Part shown: positions 17,140 through 24,038 of the stretch, one piece after another
How positions within the stretch are numbered: the first letter of the stretch is position 1
Layout of the letters: each line of letters starts with the position of its first letter
Assembly: GCA_004367505.1 (NCBI GenBank)
Contig: SFCB01000230.1
Span: forward strand, 1-34,551
Length of the DNA stretch: 34,551 bases
DNA from: Chloroflexi bacterium OHK40
Lineage (GTDB): Bacteria; Chloroflexota; Chloroflexia; Chloroflexales; Chloroflexaceae
Direction: 5' to 3'
Notes under the pieces: generated by a model
What the model saw: the letters and a program-made list of their open reading frames with translations, nothing else
What the model was told of the DNA's origin: nothing
The model's database searches: none
Position numbers and translations under genes: made by a program

Positions 17140-18963
17140 GTGCTACCTGTACCCCCGCGCCCCACGGCCTCTGAGGACGAGATCCGCCTGGAGCGGCTGC
17201 GCCAGCGCCGGCGCCGCTACCCCCTCTGGCGGCTTCTGCGCGCCAATGCCCGCGATGTGTTGCTGCTCGCCCGCCAGGCGTGGCTCTCGCTGCTGCTCCT
17301 CGCCTTGCTGCTCGTCGGTAGCGCGCTCTACATCCAGCGGGCCTTCATGCCCGGCGATTTCATCCAGGCGCTCTACGCCACGATGTTGCTGCTTGTGTTC
17401 GAGAGTGCCGTGCCCTTCCCGGAAGACTGGCTGGGGCGCCTGATCTTCTTTGCCGTGCCGCTGCTCGGCCTCTTCTTCCTCCTGCAGAGCGTGGTCGACT
17501 TCGCCCGCCTGGTGTTCGACAAGGGCTCCCGCCGCGAGGGCTGGCAGATCTCCCTCGCCAGCACCTTCAGCGACCATGTCGTCGTCTGCGGGATCGGTCG
17601 GGTGGGCTACCGGGTGGTGCTCCAGTTGCTCGACGCTGGCTACGAGGTGGTTGCGGTGGAGATCGACCCCTCCAGCGAGTTTGTGCCGGTAGTGGCCCGG
17701 CTCAAGGTTCCCCTGATCATCGGTGACGCTCGTGACCCCGACGTGCTGCGCAACGCCGGCCTGCTGCGGGCCCGTGGCCTGATCGCCGCCATCAACGACG
17801 ACCTGAAGAATATCGAGATCGCGCTGACTGCTCGCCGCCGCCGTGAGGGTGTGCCCACTGTGCTGCGGATCTTCAATCGCGCCCTGGACACCAACCTGGA
17901 GCGTAGCTTCGGGCGCAATAGTGCGTTTAGCTCCTCGGCGCTGGCTGCGCCTACCTTCGCCGCCGCCGCCGTCAGCCGCGAGATCGTCCACGTGCTCAGT
18001 CTCGCCGAAGGCATGCTCGGCCTCAGCGAGGTGACCGTCGCGAGTGAGAGTAAGATCTCCGGTTTTGCCCGCGCGCTCGAGGAGCACTACAGTGTGCGGG
18101 TGATCCGCCACCGCGATTCAGCTGGACGCCCGCGCCGCCGGGGATTCATGTCGCGCGTAGAGGCCGGCGATGTGGTGTTGCTGCTCGGCACCCTCGGCGC
18201 CCTTGAGCGGGCTCGCCTCGACAATCTAGCCGGCAGCAAGCTCGGTTTTCTCTCCGCCACGCCACCCCAGCGGCCCACCGAGCGGCTGAATACGGTGATC
18301 GTCTGCGGGCTTGGCAAGATCGGCGCCGCCGTCGTGCAGTTACTCACCCGCATCGAGCCGCGCCCCGAGTTGGTGGTCATCTGCACCCCGCAGACCCCGG
18401 TGGAGGCCACCGCGCCGCTCGAGGCGCAGGGCCTGCGTGTGCTGCGCGGCGACGCGCGCGATCCCGCCACCCTCGAGGCCGCTGGCATCCAGCGCGCCTA
18501 CGCTGTCGCCTCGGTCTTCGGCGACGATCTGATGAACCTGCAGGTGGGCCTCGCGGCTCGCGGCTTGCGCCCCGACGTTCACCTGGTGCTGCGGGTCTTC
18601 AGTGATGTGCTCGCCGAGCGTCTGGCGGCCCTCTTCGGGATCAAAACCGCCTATAGCACCTCGGCTCTGGCGGCGCCTACCCTGGCTGCCGCCGCCGTGC
18701 TGCGTGAGGTGGAGCACGCCTTTGATGTTGGCGAGCAGCTCTATGCGATGGAAACGCTCCCCGTGGCCGAGGGCGATGCCCTGGCGGGGCGCAGCGTGCA
18801 GGAACTCCGCGAGCAGTATGATACGCTGGTCGTGGCGCTGCGGCGTGGCGCTGCCCGCGAGTTGCTCCCGGCCCACGCGCAGCGAATCGTGGCCGGCGAT
18901 GAGGTCGTCGTCCTTGGTGAGCTGCCGGCCCTGGCCCGGCTGCGTAGCGAGAAACAGAGGTAA
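17140..18963 (+). CDS. Double TrkA-N/TrkA-C (RCK) channel-like membrane protein
   Basis: 607 residues from GTG at 17140 (MLPVPPRPTASEDEI). The frame is open to 17008, no clear ribosome-binding site precedes either candidate, and the start is tentative. Two membrane segments flank a pore-loop region at about residues 50-120: SLLLLALLLVGSALYI and LIFFAVPLLGLFFLLQSVVD. Where K+ channels carry TVGYG, this protein reads LLVFESAVPFPEDW, so a standard selectivity filter is absent. Two cytoplasmic NAD-binding RCK units follow, with GIGRVG and GLGKIG nucleotide loops, each followed by a TrkA-C domain. The halves share the pattern SSALAAPTFAAAAVSRE / TSALAAPTLAAAAVLRE, showing internal duplication. It lies between trpD and trpC, 5 nt before trpC. 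Confidence 0.85.
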   Translation: MLPVPPRPTASEDEIRLERLRQRRRRYPLWRLLRANARDVLLLARQAWLSLLLLALLLVGSALYIQRAFMPGDFIQALYATMLLLVFESAVPFPEDWLGRLIFFAVPLLGLFFLLQSVVDFARLVFDKGSRREGWQISLASTFSDHVVVCGIGRVGYRVVLQLLDAGYEVVAVEIDPSSEFVPVVARLKVPLIIGDARDPDVLRNAGLLRARGLIAAINDDLKNIEIALTARRRREGVPTVLRIFNRALDTNLERSFGRNSAFSSSALAAPTFAAAAVSREIVHVLSLAEGMLGLSEVTVASESKISGFARALEEHYSVRVIRHRDSAGRPRRRGFMSRVEAGDVVLLLGTLGALERARLDNLAGSKLGFLSATPPQRPTERLNTVIVCGLGKIGAAVVQLLTRIEPRPELVVICTPQTPVEATAPLEAQGLRVLRGDARDPATLEAAGIQRAYAVASVFGDDLMNLQVGLAARGLRPDVHLVLRVFSDVLAERLAALFGIKTAYSTSALAAPTLAAAAVLREVEHAFDVGEQLYAMETLPVAEGDALAGRSVQELREQYDTLVVALRRGAARELLPAHAQRIVAGDEVVVLGELPALARLRSEKQR

Positions 18964-18968
18964 AGCCG

Positions 18969-19781
18969 ATGCCGGAAGAGACCATCCTGCGCACCATTCT
19001 CGCCCACAAGGCCGAGGAGGTTGCCCGCCAGCAGGCCAAAGTGCCCTTGCAAGCCCTGGAGGAGCGGGCCGCCCGCGCGCCGGCCCCGCGCCCGTTCGGT
19101 GCCGCCCTGCGGCGTCCCCCGCGCACCGCGCTAATTGCCGAGGTGAAGAAGGCCTCACCGAGCCGTGGCGTGCTGCTTGAGCCCTTCGACCACCTCGCGA
19201 TCGCGCGGATCTACGCGCAGGCCGGCGCCGCCGCCATCTCGGTGCTTACCGATGTGCGCTTCTTTCAGGGGAGCCTCAAGTACCTTGAAGGCATCCGCCA
19301 GCAACAGGAGGTGCTCGGAGGTGGGCCGCCCCTCCTGCGCAAGGACTTCATCATCCACCCCTACCAGGTGGTCGAGGCGCGGGCCTACGGCGCCGACGCT
19401 CTGCTGCTAATCGTTGGCGCGCTCGATGATGGGCAGCTACGGGATCTGCTGGCCCGGACCCACGCGCTCGGCATGGAGGCCCTGGTGGAGGTTCACAGCG
19501 AGCCGGAGCTCGAGCGGGCCCTGGCCGCCGGTGCGGCTGTAGTGGGCGTGAATAACCGCGACCTGCATAGCTTCCATACCAGCCTCGCGACAACGGCGCG
19601 GCTGGCGCGGTTGCTCCCTACCGGGCCTGGCAGGCCGGTGCTCGTGAGCGAGAGCGGGATCGGGACACCGGCGCACGTGGCCGAGGTGCGGGCCCACGGC
19701 GCCGATGCCGTGCTCGTCGGCGAGGCGCTCGTCACCGCGCCCGACATCGGCGCGCACACACGGGCCCTGGCCATGGCCTAG
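18969..19781 (+). CDS. trpC: Indole-3-glycerol-phosphate synthase TrpC
   Basis: 270 residues, the usual monofunctional length. ATG at 18969 lies 5 nt after the channel-like gene stop, with AGAGG before it, so the two are probably co-transcribed. The TIM-barrel motifs are present: the catalytic Lys in IAEVKKASPSRG, LLRKDFIIHPYQ with the second Lys, the Glu in LVEVHSE, GVNNRDL, and the phosphate-binding SESGI. It closes the indole ring of CdRP to give indole-3-glycerol phosphate, the substrate of TrpA. The usual neighbour trpF is missing downstream; a zinc-ribbon protein follows instead. Confidence 0.96.
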   Translation: MPEETILRTILAHKAEEVARQQAKVPLQALEERAARAPAPRPFGAALRRPPRTALIAEVKKASPSRGVLLEPFDHLAIARIYAQAGAAAISVLTDVRFFQGSLKYLEGIRQQQEVLGGGPPLLRKDFIIHPYQVVEARAYGADALLLIVGALDDGQLRDLLARTHALGMEALVEVHSEPELERALAAGAAVVGVNNRDLHSFHTSLATTARLARLLPTGPGRPVLVSESGIGTPAHVAEVRAHGADAVLVGEALVTAPDIGAHTRALAMA

Positions 19782-19848
19782 CGCTGCAACCTTTGGGGCC
19801 GGGGCGGCGTAGAACAGAGCGAGTGCCGACCATACAGGGAGGATTGTG

Positions 19849-20298
19849 ATGGTGTGCGCGAACTGTGGGGCGACAAGCGACCAGGGGCAGCGATTCTGTT
19901 ATAACTGTGGGGCGCGGCTGGAGCCCCAGCAGGCAACCCCAACGCTCGTGGTGCCGCCTCAGAACCAGGAACTGCCGCCGCCGGCGCCGCCGCAGCCCCC
20001 TACCTACCAGCCCGTTCCAGGCGGCTATGCGCCGGCGGTGGTGCCCAACAGCAATCTCGCCGTGATCAGCCTTGTCTCAGGGATTGTCTCGTGGGTGGTG
20101 CTGCCCTTGATCGCCGCGATCGTCGCGATCATCACCGGGCACATGGCGCGCAATGAGATTCGCCAGTCGGGAGGGAGCCTCACCGGCGACGGCCTGGCGC
20201 TGATCGGGATGGTGCTGGGCTATGCCCAGATCGCGCTGATCATCCTCGCTGTCTGTGTCGGGATCTTCTTCTTTATCGTTGTGGCCGCTGCGGCGTGA
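19849..20298 (+). CDS. Zinc-ribbon DUF4190-type small membrane protein
   Basis: 149 residues from ATG at 19849 (GTG at 19846 is possible), preceded by GGGAGG. The N-terminus is a zinc ribbon with two CxxC knuckles: CANCGATSDQGQRFCYNCGA. A proline-rich linker (about 30-65) follows. The C-terminal half is DUF4190-like, with two hydrophobic segments, AVISLVSGIVSWVVLPLIAA and a final segment ending FFFIVVAAAA, joined by the characteristic GHMARNEIRQSGGSLTGDGL. Function is unknown for the family. It sits 67 nt after trpC and converges on the CAP-domain gene. The ribbon should face the cytoplasm. Confidence 0.85.
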   Translation: MVCANCGATSDQGQRFCYNCGARLEPQQATPTLVVPPQNQELPPPAPPQPPTYQPVPGGYAPAVVPNSNLAVISLVSGIVSWVVLPLIAAIVAIITGHMARNEIRQSGGSLTGDGLALIGMVLGYAQIALIILAVCVGIFFFIVVAAAA

Positions 20299-20301
20299 GC
20301 C

Positions 20302-20321
20302 AGGCGCGGATCCTGGCGCCT
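20302..20321. terminator. Hairpin between convergent genes
   Basis: AGGCGC-N8-GCGCCT, a 6-bp stem immediately after the zinc-ribbon gene stop and abutting the CAP gene stop (20321). It probably serves both convergent transcripts; no T-run is present. Confidence 0.4.
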
Positions 20322-20902
20322 CAGCGCGGCGCTGCAAAGAGCTGCGTCCAGTAGCGGTAATAGGGCCAGTTTACCCCGGCGAGGGGCGCATCGTCTGGCT
20401 GGTAGACGAAGCCGACGCCGAGGTGGGTGTAGGCGCAGTTGAGGATGTTGTCGCGGTGGCCGGCGCTCCCCATCCAGCCGGCCATCACCGCCTCTGCGCT
20501 GGTGTAGCCGGCGGCAATGTTCTCGCCCACGGTGCGCCAGTTGTAGCCGGCGGCAGTGGCTCGCGCGCCGGGCGAACTTCCGTTACTGCCCACGTGGTCG
20601 AAAAAGTTGTTGGTGGCCATATCCTCGCTATGGGATTGCGCCGCAGCCGTAAGCCTGGTGTCCAGCGTGAGTGGGCCGCAACCGGCAGCGGCGCGCTCGG
20701 CATTCACGAGGGCGAGGATCTCAGCGGCGACTGCCGACGGCTCATCGCTCGGCGGCGTCTGGCCGCCAGTCAGGAGCGGGAGGTAGATGACCGAAGGTGC
20801 GGCCGGGGTTGGGTCGGCGTGCGCAGCACCAGCAAAAGCCAGGCTGACCAGAATCATGCCGCAGACCGCGGTGGCGAGGACGAAGGAGTGTGCGGTTCGC
20901 AT
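20321..20902 (-). CDS. Secreted CAP/SCP (PR-1-like) domain protein
   Basis: 193 residues from ATG at 20902. Residues 1-30 form a signal peptide (basic MRTAHS, hydrophobic core, AHADP cleavage region). A linker of about 35 residues follows, then a CAP domain: ILALVNAERAAAGCGPLTLD, LTAAAQSHSEDMATNNFFDH with the conserved His-Ser-Glu cluster, GENIAAGYTSAEAVMAGWM and the second His in SAGHRDNILN. Bacterial CAP proteins are extracellular; their activity is mostly unknown (ligand binding or proteolysis have been proposed). It is a single gene between a convergent zinc-ribbon gene and a long intergenic region. Two cysteines (Cys in AAGCGPL and in ILNCAYT) could form a disulfide. Confidence 0.9.
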   Translation of the reverse strand: MRTAHSFVLATAVCGMILVSLAFAGAAHADPTPAAPSVIYLPLLTGGQTPPSDEPSAVAAEILALVNAERAAAGCGPLTLDTRLTAAAQSHSEDMATNNFFDHVGSNGSSPGARATAAGYNWRTVGENIAAGYTSAEAVMAGWMGSAGHRDNILNCAYTHLGVGFVYQPDDAPLAGVNWPYYRYWTQLFAAPR

Positions 20903-20946
20903 AGGGGTCGATGGTCAATGAATAGTTAACGGTTATTCCCGCCGCA

Positions 20947-20975
20947 AGAATATCACCTCCAGCTTACCAGCCCAA
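20947..20975 (-). promoter_or_regulatory. Candidate promoter for the CAP gene
   Basis: On the minus strand TTGGGC, 17-bp spacer, TATTCT. A second overlapping option, TTGCGG-N17-TATTCA, lies closer to the gene. Both are moderate matches. Confidence 0.35.
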
Positions 20976-21106
20976 TGACTCGATGGTCCTGTCGGGTGCT
21001 ACCCCCCTGGGTCGCGGAAACAATGACGGGTGGGCCTGTGATGGGTCATGGAACGCGATCCGGCTGCCGTGGCGTAGTTCACGCTCGGGACCGCAGGGCA
21101 GCGCGA

Positions 21107-21140
21107 GGGGCGAGGCATACATGCCCCGCCCCGTTTATTT
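21107..21140 (+). terminator. Intrinsic-terminator-like hairpin with T-rich tail, no plus-strand gene upstream
   Basis: GGGGCG and CGCCCC pair around one A/C mismatch and an inner GGCA-TACA-TGCC stem, followed by GTTTATTT. This is a good plus-strand terminator, but both flanking genes are on the minus strand. It could end an unannotated plus-strand RNA in 20903-21106. Confidence 0.5.
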
Positions 21141-21584
21141 GAAAGCGTGCCCTGCGATCGGTTGCGGTTGCCAACGACGAGCGTCGCTCGTGTTCACCAG
21201 GCGCGCAGCCGACCCAACCAGCGTGGAGACACCGACCTTCCCAAAAGCCGCCGGTGGGGCCAGTATCGAGTCGGCGCAGGCCGGCTTTGCCGGGTAGGAG
21301 CCCGTGGCTTGAGTGGCCGAGCGTGCGGGACGCCCGCGTGCAGCCGCGATGCCGCCGTGGATTGCTCACACCACCTGTCGGTCCCCACCCATCGTGGCGC
21401 TCATGGCACAACCGCGACGCTCGTGGCGCGACACGATGCAGATGCTGCCGGCGCCTCCTATCAGGACGCAGCACGCTGCGGCCCTGTGCATGCCACCGAA
21501 CGATGTTTGTGGTTCGATTGAGCGTCCGGCTTCGGCTGCATGGGTCGTTTGCCCCTCACCCGGGCCGCTCTCAGGCTCACACAA
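21141..21584. other. Intergenic sequence, nothing recognised
   Basis: About 440 bp downstream of hpf. Open frames on both strands lack any recognisable domain, have poor ribosome-binding sites and skewed composition; none is supported as a gene. A small GCGGG-ACG-CCCGC hairpin near 21328-21340 is the only local structure seen. Confidence 0.4.
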
Positions 21585-22172
21585 TCAGGGCAACTCGGGC
21601 ACAATCAGGCCGTAGTTCCCGTCGCGCCTGCGGTAGAGCACACTCACCCGGGAGTTCGATGCGTCCTGGAAGACAAAGAAGTTGTGGCCGAGCAGTTCCA
21701 TCTGCTCGATCGCGTCCTCAGGGAACATCGGGCGCAGCGTAAACTGCTTGGTGCGAATGACCTGGCGCGGTGGCTCGGCCTCGGCGGCGGCGGGGGCGGG
21801 CTCGGCCTCGGCCACGGCGACGCCGGTTTCCATCTCGGCCAGGGGCTCAACGGTGCGGCGGGGCCGCCCGTGGCGCCAGAACTTCTCCTTGTAGCGCTTG
21901 ATCTGGCGGGTGAGCACGCTCTGCACCTCGTCGACGGCGCTGTAAAGATCGGGGGCCTCCTCCTCGGCACGCAGGTAGACCCCATGCTCGCCGACCAGGG
22001 TGACTTGCACGCGGTGGACTTCACCCGCGTTGCGCTGCTGTTCGGTGTGTAGCTCCACGGTGGCACTGGTGATGCCGTCCATATAGCGCGCCAGCTTGCT
22101 GAGTTTCTCTTCGATGTGCTGGCGCTGGCGCTCGGTGATCTTGCCGTTGCGGCTTTTCACGGTAAGGTCCAT
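21585..22172 (-). CDS. hpf: Long-form ribosome hibernation promoting factor
   Basis: 195 residues, the long HPF size. ATG at 22172 follows GGAGG by about 7 nt. The N-terminal S30AE/RaiA domain (1-105) starts MDLTVKSRNGKITERQRQHI and contains KLARYMDGITSATVEL and the basic QIKRYKEKFWRHGRPRR. An Ala/Glu-rich linker of about 30 residues follows. The C-terminal dimerisation domain has TKQFTLRPMFPEDAIEQMEL, GHNFFVF and YRRRDGNYGLI. Long HPF dimerises inactive 70S ribosomes into 100S particles during stress or stationary phase. A minus-strand promoter about 270 nt upstream and a large hairpin in the leader suggest post-transcriptional control. Confidence 0.96.
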   Translation of the reverse strand: MDLTVKSRNGKITERQRQHIEEKLSKLARYMDGITSATVELHTEQQRNAGEVHRVQVTLVGEHGVYLRAEEEAPDLYSAVDEVQSVLTRQIKRYKEKFWRHGRPRRTVEPLAEMETGVAVAEAEPAPAAAEAEPPRQVIRTKQFTLRPMFPEDAIEQMELLGHNFFVFQDASNSRVSVLYRRRDGNYGLIVPELP

Positions 22173-22223
22173 CGTGGTCCTCCATCGCTTGCGCGCGGGC
22201 GCGCTTGCGCCCGGCCGGACAAT

Positions 22224-22272
22224 ACAACGGCAGAGCCCTCGGACGCACGGCGCCGAGGGCTCTGCCAGTTGT
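22224..22272 (-). promoter_or_regulatory. Large hairpin in the hpf leader
   Basis: GGCAGAGCCCTCGG (22229-22242) and its exact complement (22253-22266) form a 14-bp stem with a 10-nt loop. After a one-base bulge, ACAAC (22224-22228) pairs with GTTGT (22268-22272). It ends 51 nt before the hpf start codon. No U-tract follows on the minus strand, so it looks like a regulatory or stabilising leader element rather than a terminator. Confidence 0.65.
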
Positions 22273-22440
22273 CACAGATGGTTGCGAGCCGACATCCTGC
22301 TGGGCTCTGGAGCCATCGCCTGTCACTTCCCGATCTGCCACCCACTGCGGTGTGGGGGACCTCGCGGTTGCCACGTACCTGGTGCTGCGGCTGCCTGGCA
22401 GGCGCTGCTGGTGCGCTGAGGCGATCACTTCTCAGGCCAG

Positions 22441-22469
22441 ATTGTACTACGGGCGAGGGGGCGATGCAA
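22441..22469 (-). promoter_or_regulatory. Sigma70-type promoter for hpf
   Basis: On the minus strand TTGCAT (22464-22469), 17-bp spacer, TACAAT (22441-22446). Transcription would start near 22434, giving a leader of about 260 nt that includes the hairpin at 22224-22272. Confidence 0.6.
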
Positions 22470-22501
22470 TAGCGAAAGGGTGCAAGGGGCGTAACGCAGC
22501 G

Positions 22502-22523
22502 AGCCGGGCCACTGGGCCCGGCT
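22502..22523. repeat. Intergenic hairpin
   Basis: AGCCGGGCC-ACTG-GGCCCGGCT is a perfect 9-bp stem with a 4-nt loop, between the hpf promoter and the nested inverted-repeat element. No T-run follows; it may be a factor-dependent end for the glycosyltransferase transcript. Confidence 0.45.
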
Positions 22524-22534
22524 GCGATCTGACA

Positions 22535-22643
22535 GGTGGTCTACGGCGACGCCTACCTTCCGACGAGCAGCAGGGGGACTGTTCCGACGCTCGGTGCGAT
22601 GATCTGCTCGTCGGCCCCGACGCGGCAAACACCACCGTAGACC
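22535..22643. other. Nested inverted-repeat element (candidate structured RNA or small mobile remnant)
   Basis: Three complementary pairs are nested: GGTCTACGG (22538-22546) with CCGTAGACC (22635-22643); CCGACGAGCAG (22560-22570) with CTGCTCGTCGG (22604-22614); and CCGA (22584-22587) with TCGG (22591-22594). All are perfect, and together they span about 105 nt. On the minus strand a 35-codon frame (22553-22660, MAEGGRVYGGVCRVGADEQ onward) crosses the element but has no ribosome-binding site. It could be an RNA, a cruciform-forming site or a MITE-like remnant. Confidence 0.45.
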
Positions 22644-22721
22644 CTCCCCCCTTCAGCCATACGGTACCATACTACGATGAATAGGGTCTGACAGTGCGCC
22701 GCCCCACGGATGAGTGAAGCG

Positions 22722-23999
22722 TCACGTGGGGATTGGCAGCGGGGCCAGGGTCGCGTAAAGAGTGCGGGCACGGGCGTAGACGGTCTCCCATGTGAGCTCG
22801 CGGAGCACTTTCTGGCGCCCGGCCGCTCCGAGGGCCCGGGCTCGCTGCTGGTCGTCGAGGAGCCCACCGATCGCCGCGACCAGTTCGTCGACGGCGCCGA
22901 ATGGCACCAGGATGCCGTCCACGCCGTCGGTAATCACCGCCGGAACCCCACCCGCGCGCGCCCCGATCACTGGCACCCCGTAGCACCAGGCCTCCAGGTA
23001 GGCGATGCCGAAGCTGTCGGTGCGGGAGGGCTGGGCGTACACATCGGCGGCGGCCAGGGCATCGCGCCGGGTCGCGTCACTCACGAAGCCGAGCACCCTG
23101 GTGCGGGCGCGTTCACTGGCCGGGAGCCGCGCGAGGTGCTGTTCGACATGGCTCAGGAGCGGCCCGCATTGTACCCAGGTGGCGTTGCTGCCCCGGGCCC
23201 AGAGCTGGCGCATCGCCTCTAGCACGTGCACGGTGCCTTTGTCGTAGGCGGCGGCGCCCAGGCTCAACACGACCGGGCCATCGATGCGCTGCTCGGCTCG
23301 AAAGCGTGCTCTGTCGCCCCCCAGCACTTCGGTCGGGTCTACGCCGGCTCCCACGACGTGGACCCGCTCCGGGGCTAGGCCCCGGGCCACCAGGAAGGCT
23401 CGCTCCAGGCTGGTCATCGTTGCTACGCCGCTGCACTGCCGCAGCAAGGCCAGCTGGTGGGGCATGCTGTAGTACTGCACGATCTGCCGGCTACCGGGCT
23501 CGCCCAGATGGACGAAGGGCGTGCAGAGCTGTGGAATGCCACGAGCCCGGGCCCAGCGCGCCGCCGGGATGATCGCGAAGTCCAGCGTGATGTTCGTCGT
23601 GTGTACGAGGGCGACGTCGACCAGTTCGGGGGCCGTGGCGAGGAAGCGCTCCAGTTCGGGGAGGCGCGGGGTGAGGGTGGCCATACGCGTGAGCAGTGGT
23701 GCCGCTACCCGGCCGGCACGGCCTACCTCAACCATCAGACGCCGTAGGAGCGGGTAGAGGATCGGCGGACCCGGCGCGCGCCGCACCGGAAAGCGCAGCA
23801 CCCGTACCCCGTTGTGCCAGGATTCGCGCTCGGGCAGCGTGCGCATGCCGGGGGCCCAGAAGTGCTCCAGATCCAGGGCGTCGCTGCTCAGGACCGTCAC
23901 GGTATGGCCTTCGCGCACGAGCCGCTCGCCAATTTCGATGAAGTAGCGCGAGGCGCCGCTCGCCCGGTTGTAGAGCTGGTTGATGTGCAGAACGTGCAT
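22722..23999 (-). CDS. GT4-family glycosyltransferase (GT-B fold)
   Basis: 425 residues from ATG at 23999 (MHVLHINQLYNRASGASRYF). GTG at 24017 would add six residues; neither has a good ribosome-binding site. The N-terminal acceptor domain has the family-typical GASRYFIEIGERLVREGHTV. The C-terminal GT1/GT4 donor domain has VVLSLGAAAYDKGT and VLGFVSDATRRDALAAADVY. It also has the E-x7-E region PSRTDSFGIAYLEAWCYGVP, then VIGARAGGVPAVITDGVDGI. Such enzymes transfer a sugar from a nucleotide donor to lipids or polysaccharides at the cytoplasmic membrane face; donor and acceptor cannot be read. It follows the DUF255 gene by only 39 nt and is probably co-transcribed with it. Confidence 0.9.
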   Translation of the reverse strand: MHVLHINQLYNRASGASRYFIEIGERLVREGHTVTVLSSDALDLEHFWAPGMRTLPERESWHNGVRVLRFPVRRAPGPPILYPLLRRLMVEVGRAGRVAAPLLTRMATLTPRLPELERFLATAPELVDVALVHTTNITLDFAIIPAARWARARGIPQLCTPFVHLGEPGSRQIVQYYSMPHQLALLRQCSGVATMTSLERAFLVARGLAPERVHVVGAGVDPTEVLGGDRARFRAEQRIDGPVVLSLGAAAYDKGTVHVLEAMRQLWARGSNATWVQCGPLLSHVEQHLARLPASERARTRVLGFVSDATRRDALAAADVYAQPSRTDSFGIAYLEAWCYGVPVIGARAGGVPAVITDGVDGILVPFGAVDELVAAIGGLLDDQQRARALGAAGRQKVLRELTWETVYARARTLYATLAPLPIPT

Positions 24000-24038
24000 G
24001 ACGATTGTGCGCCGCACCGTGCAACATGCAAATATGCT

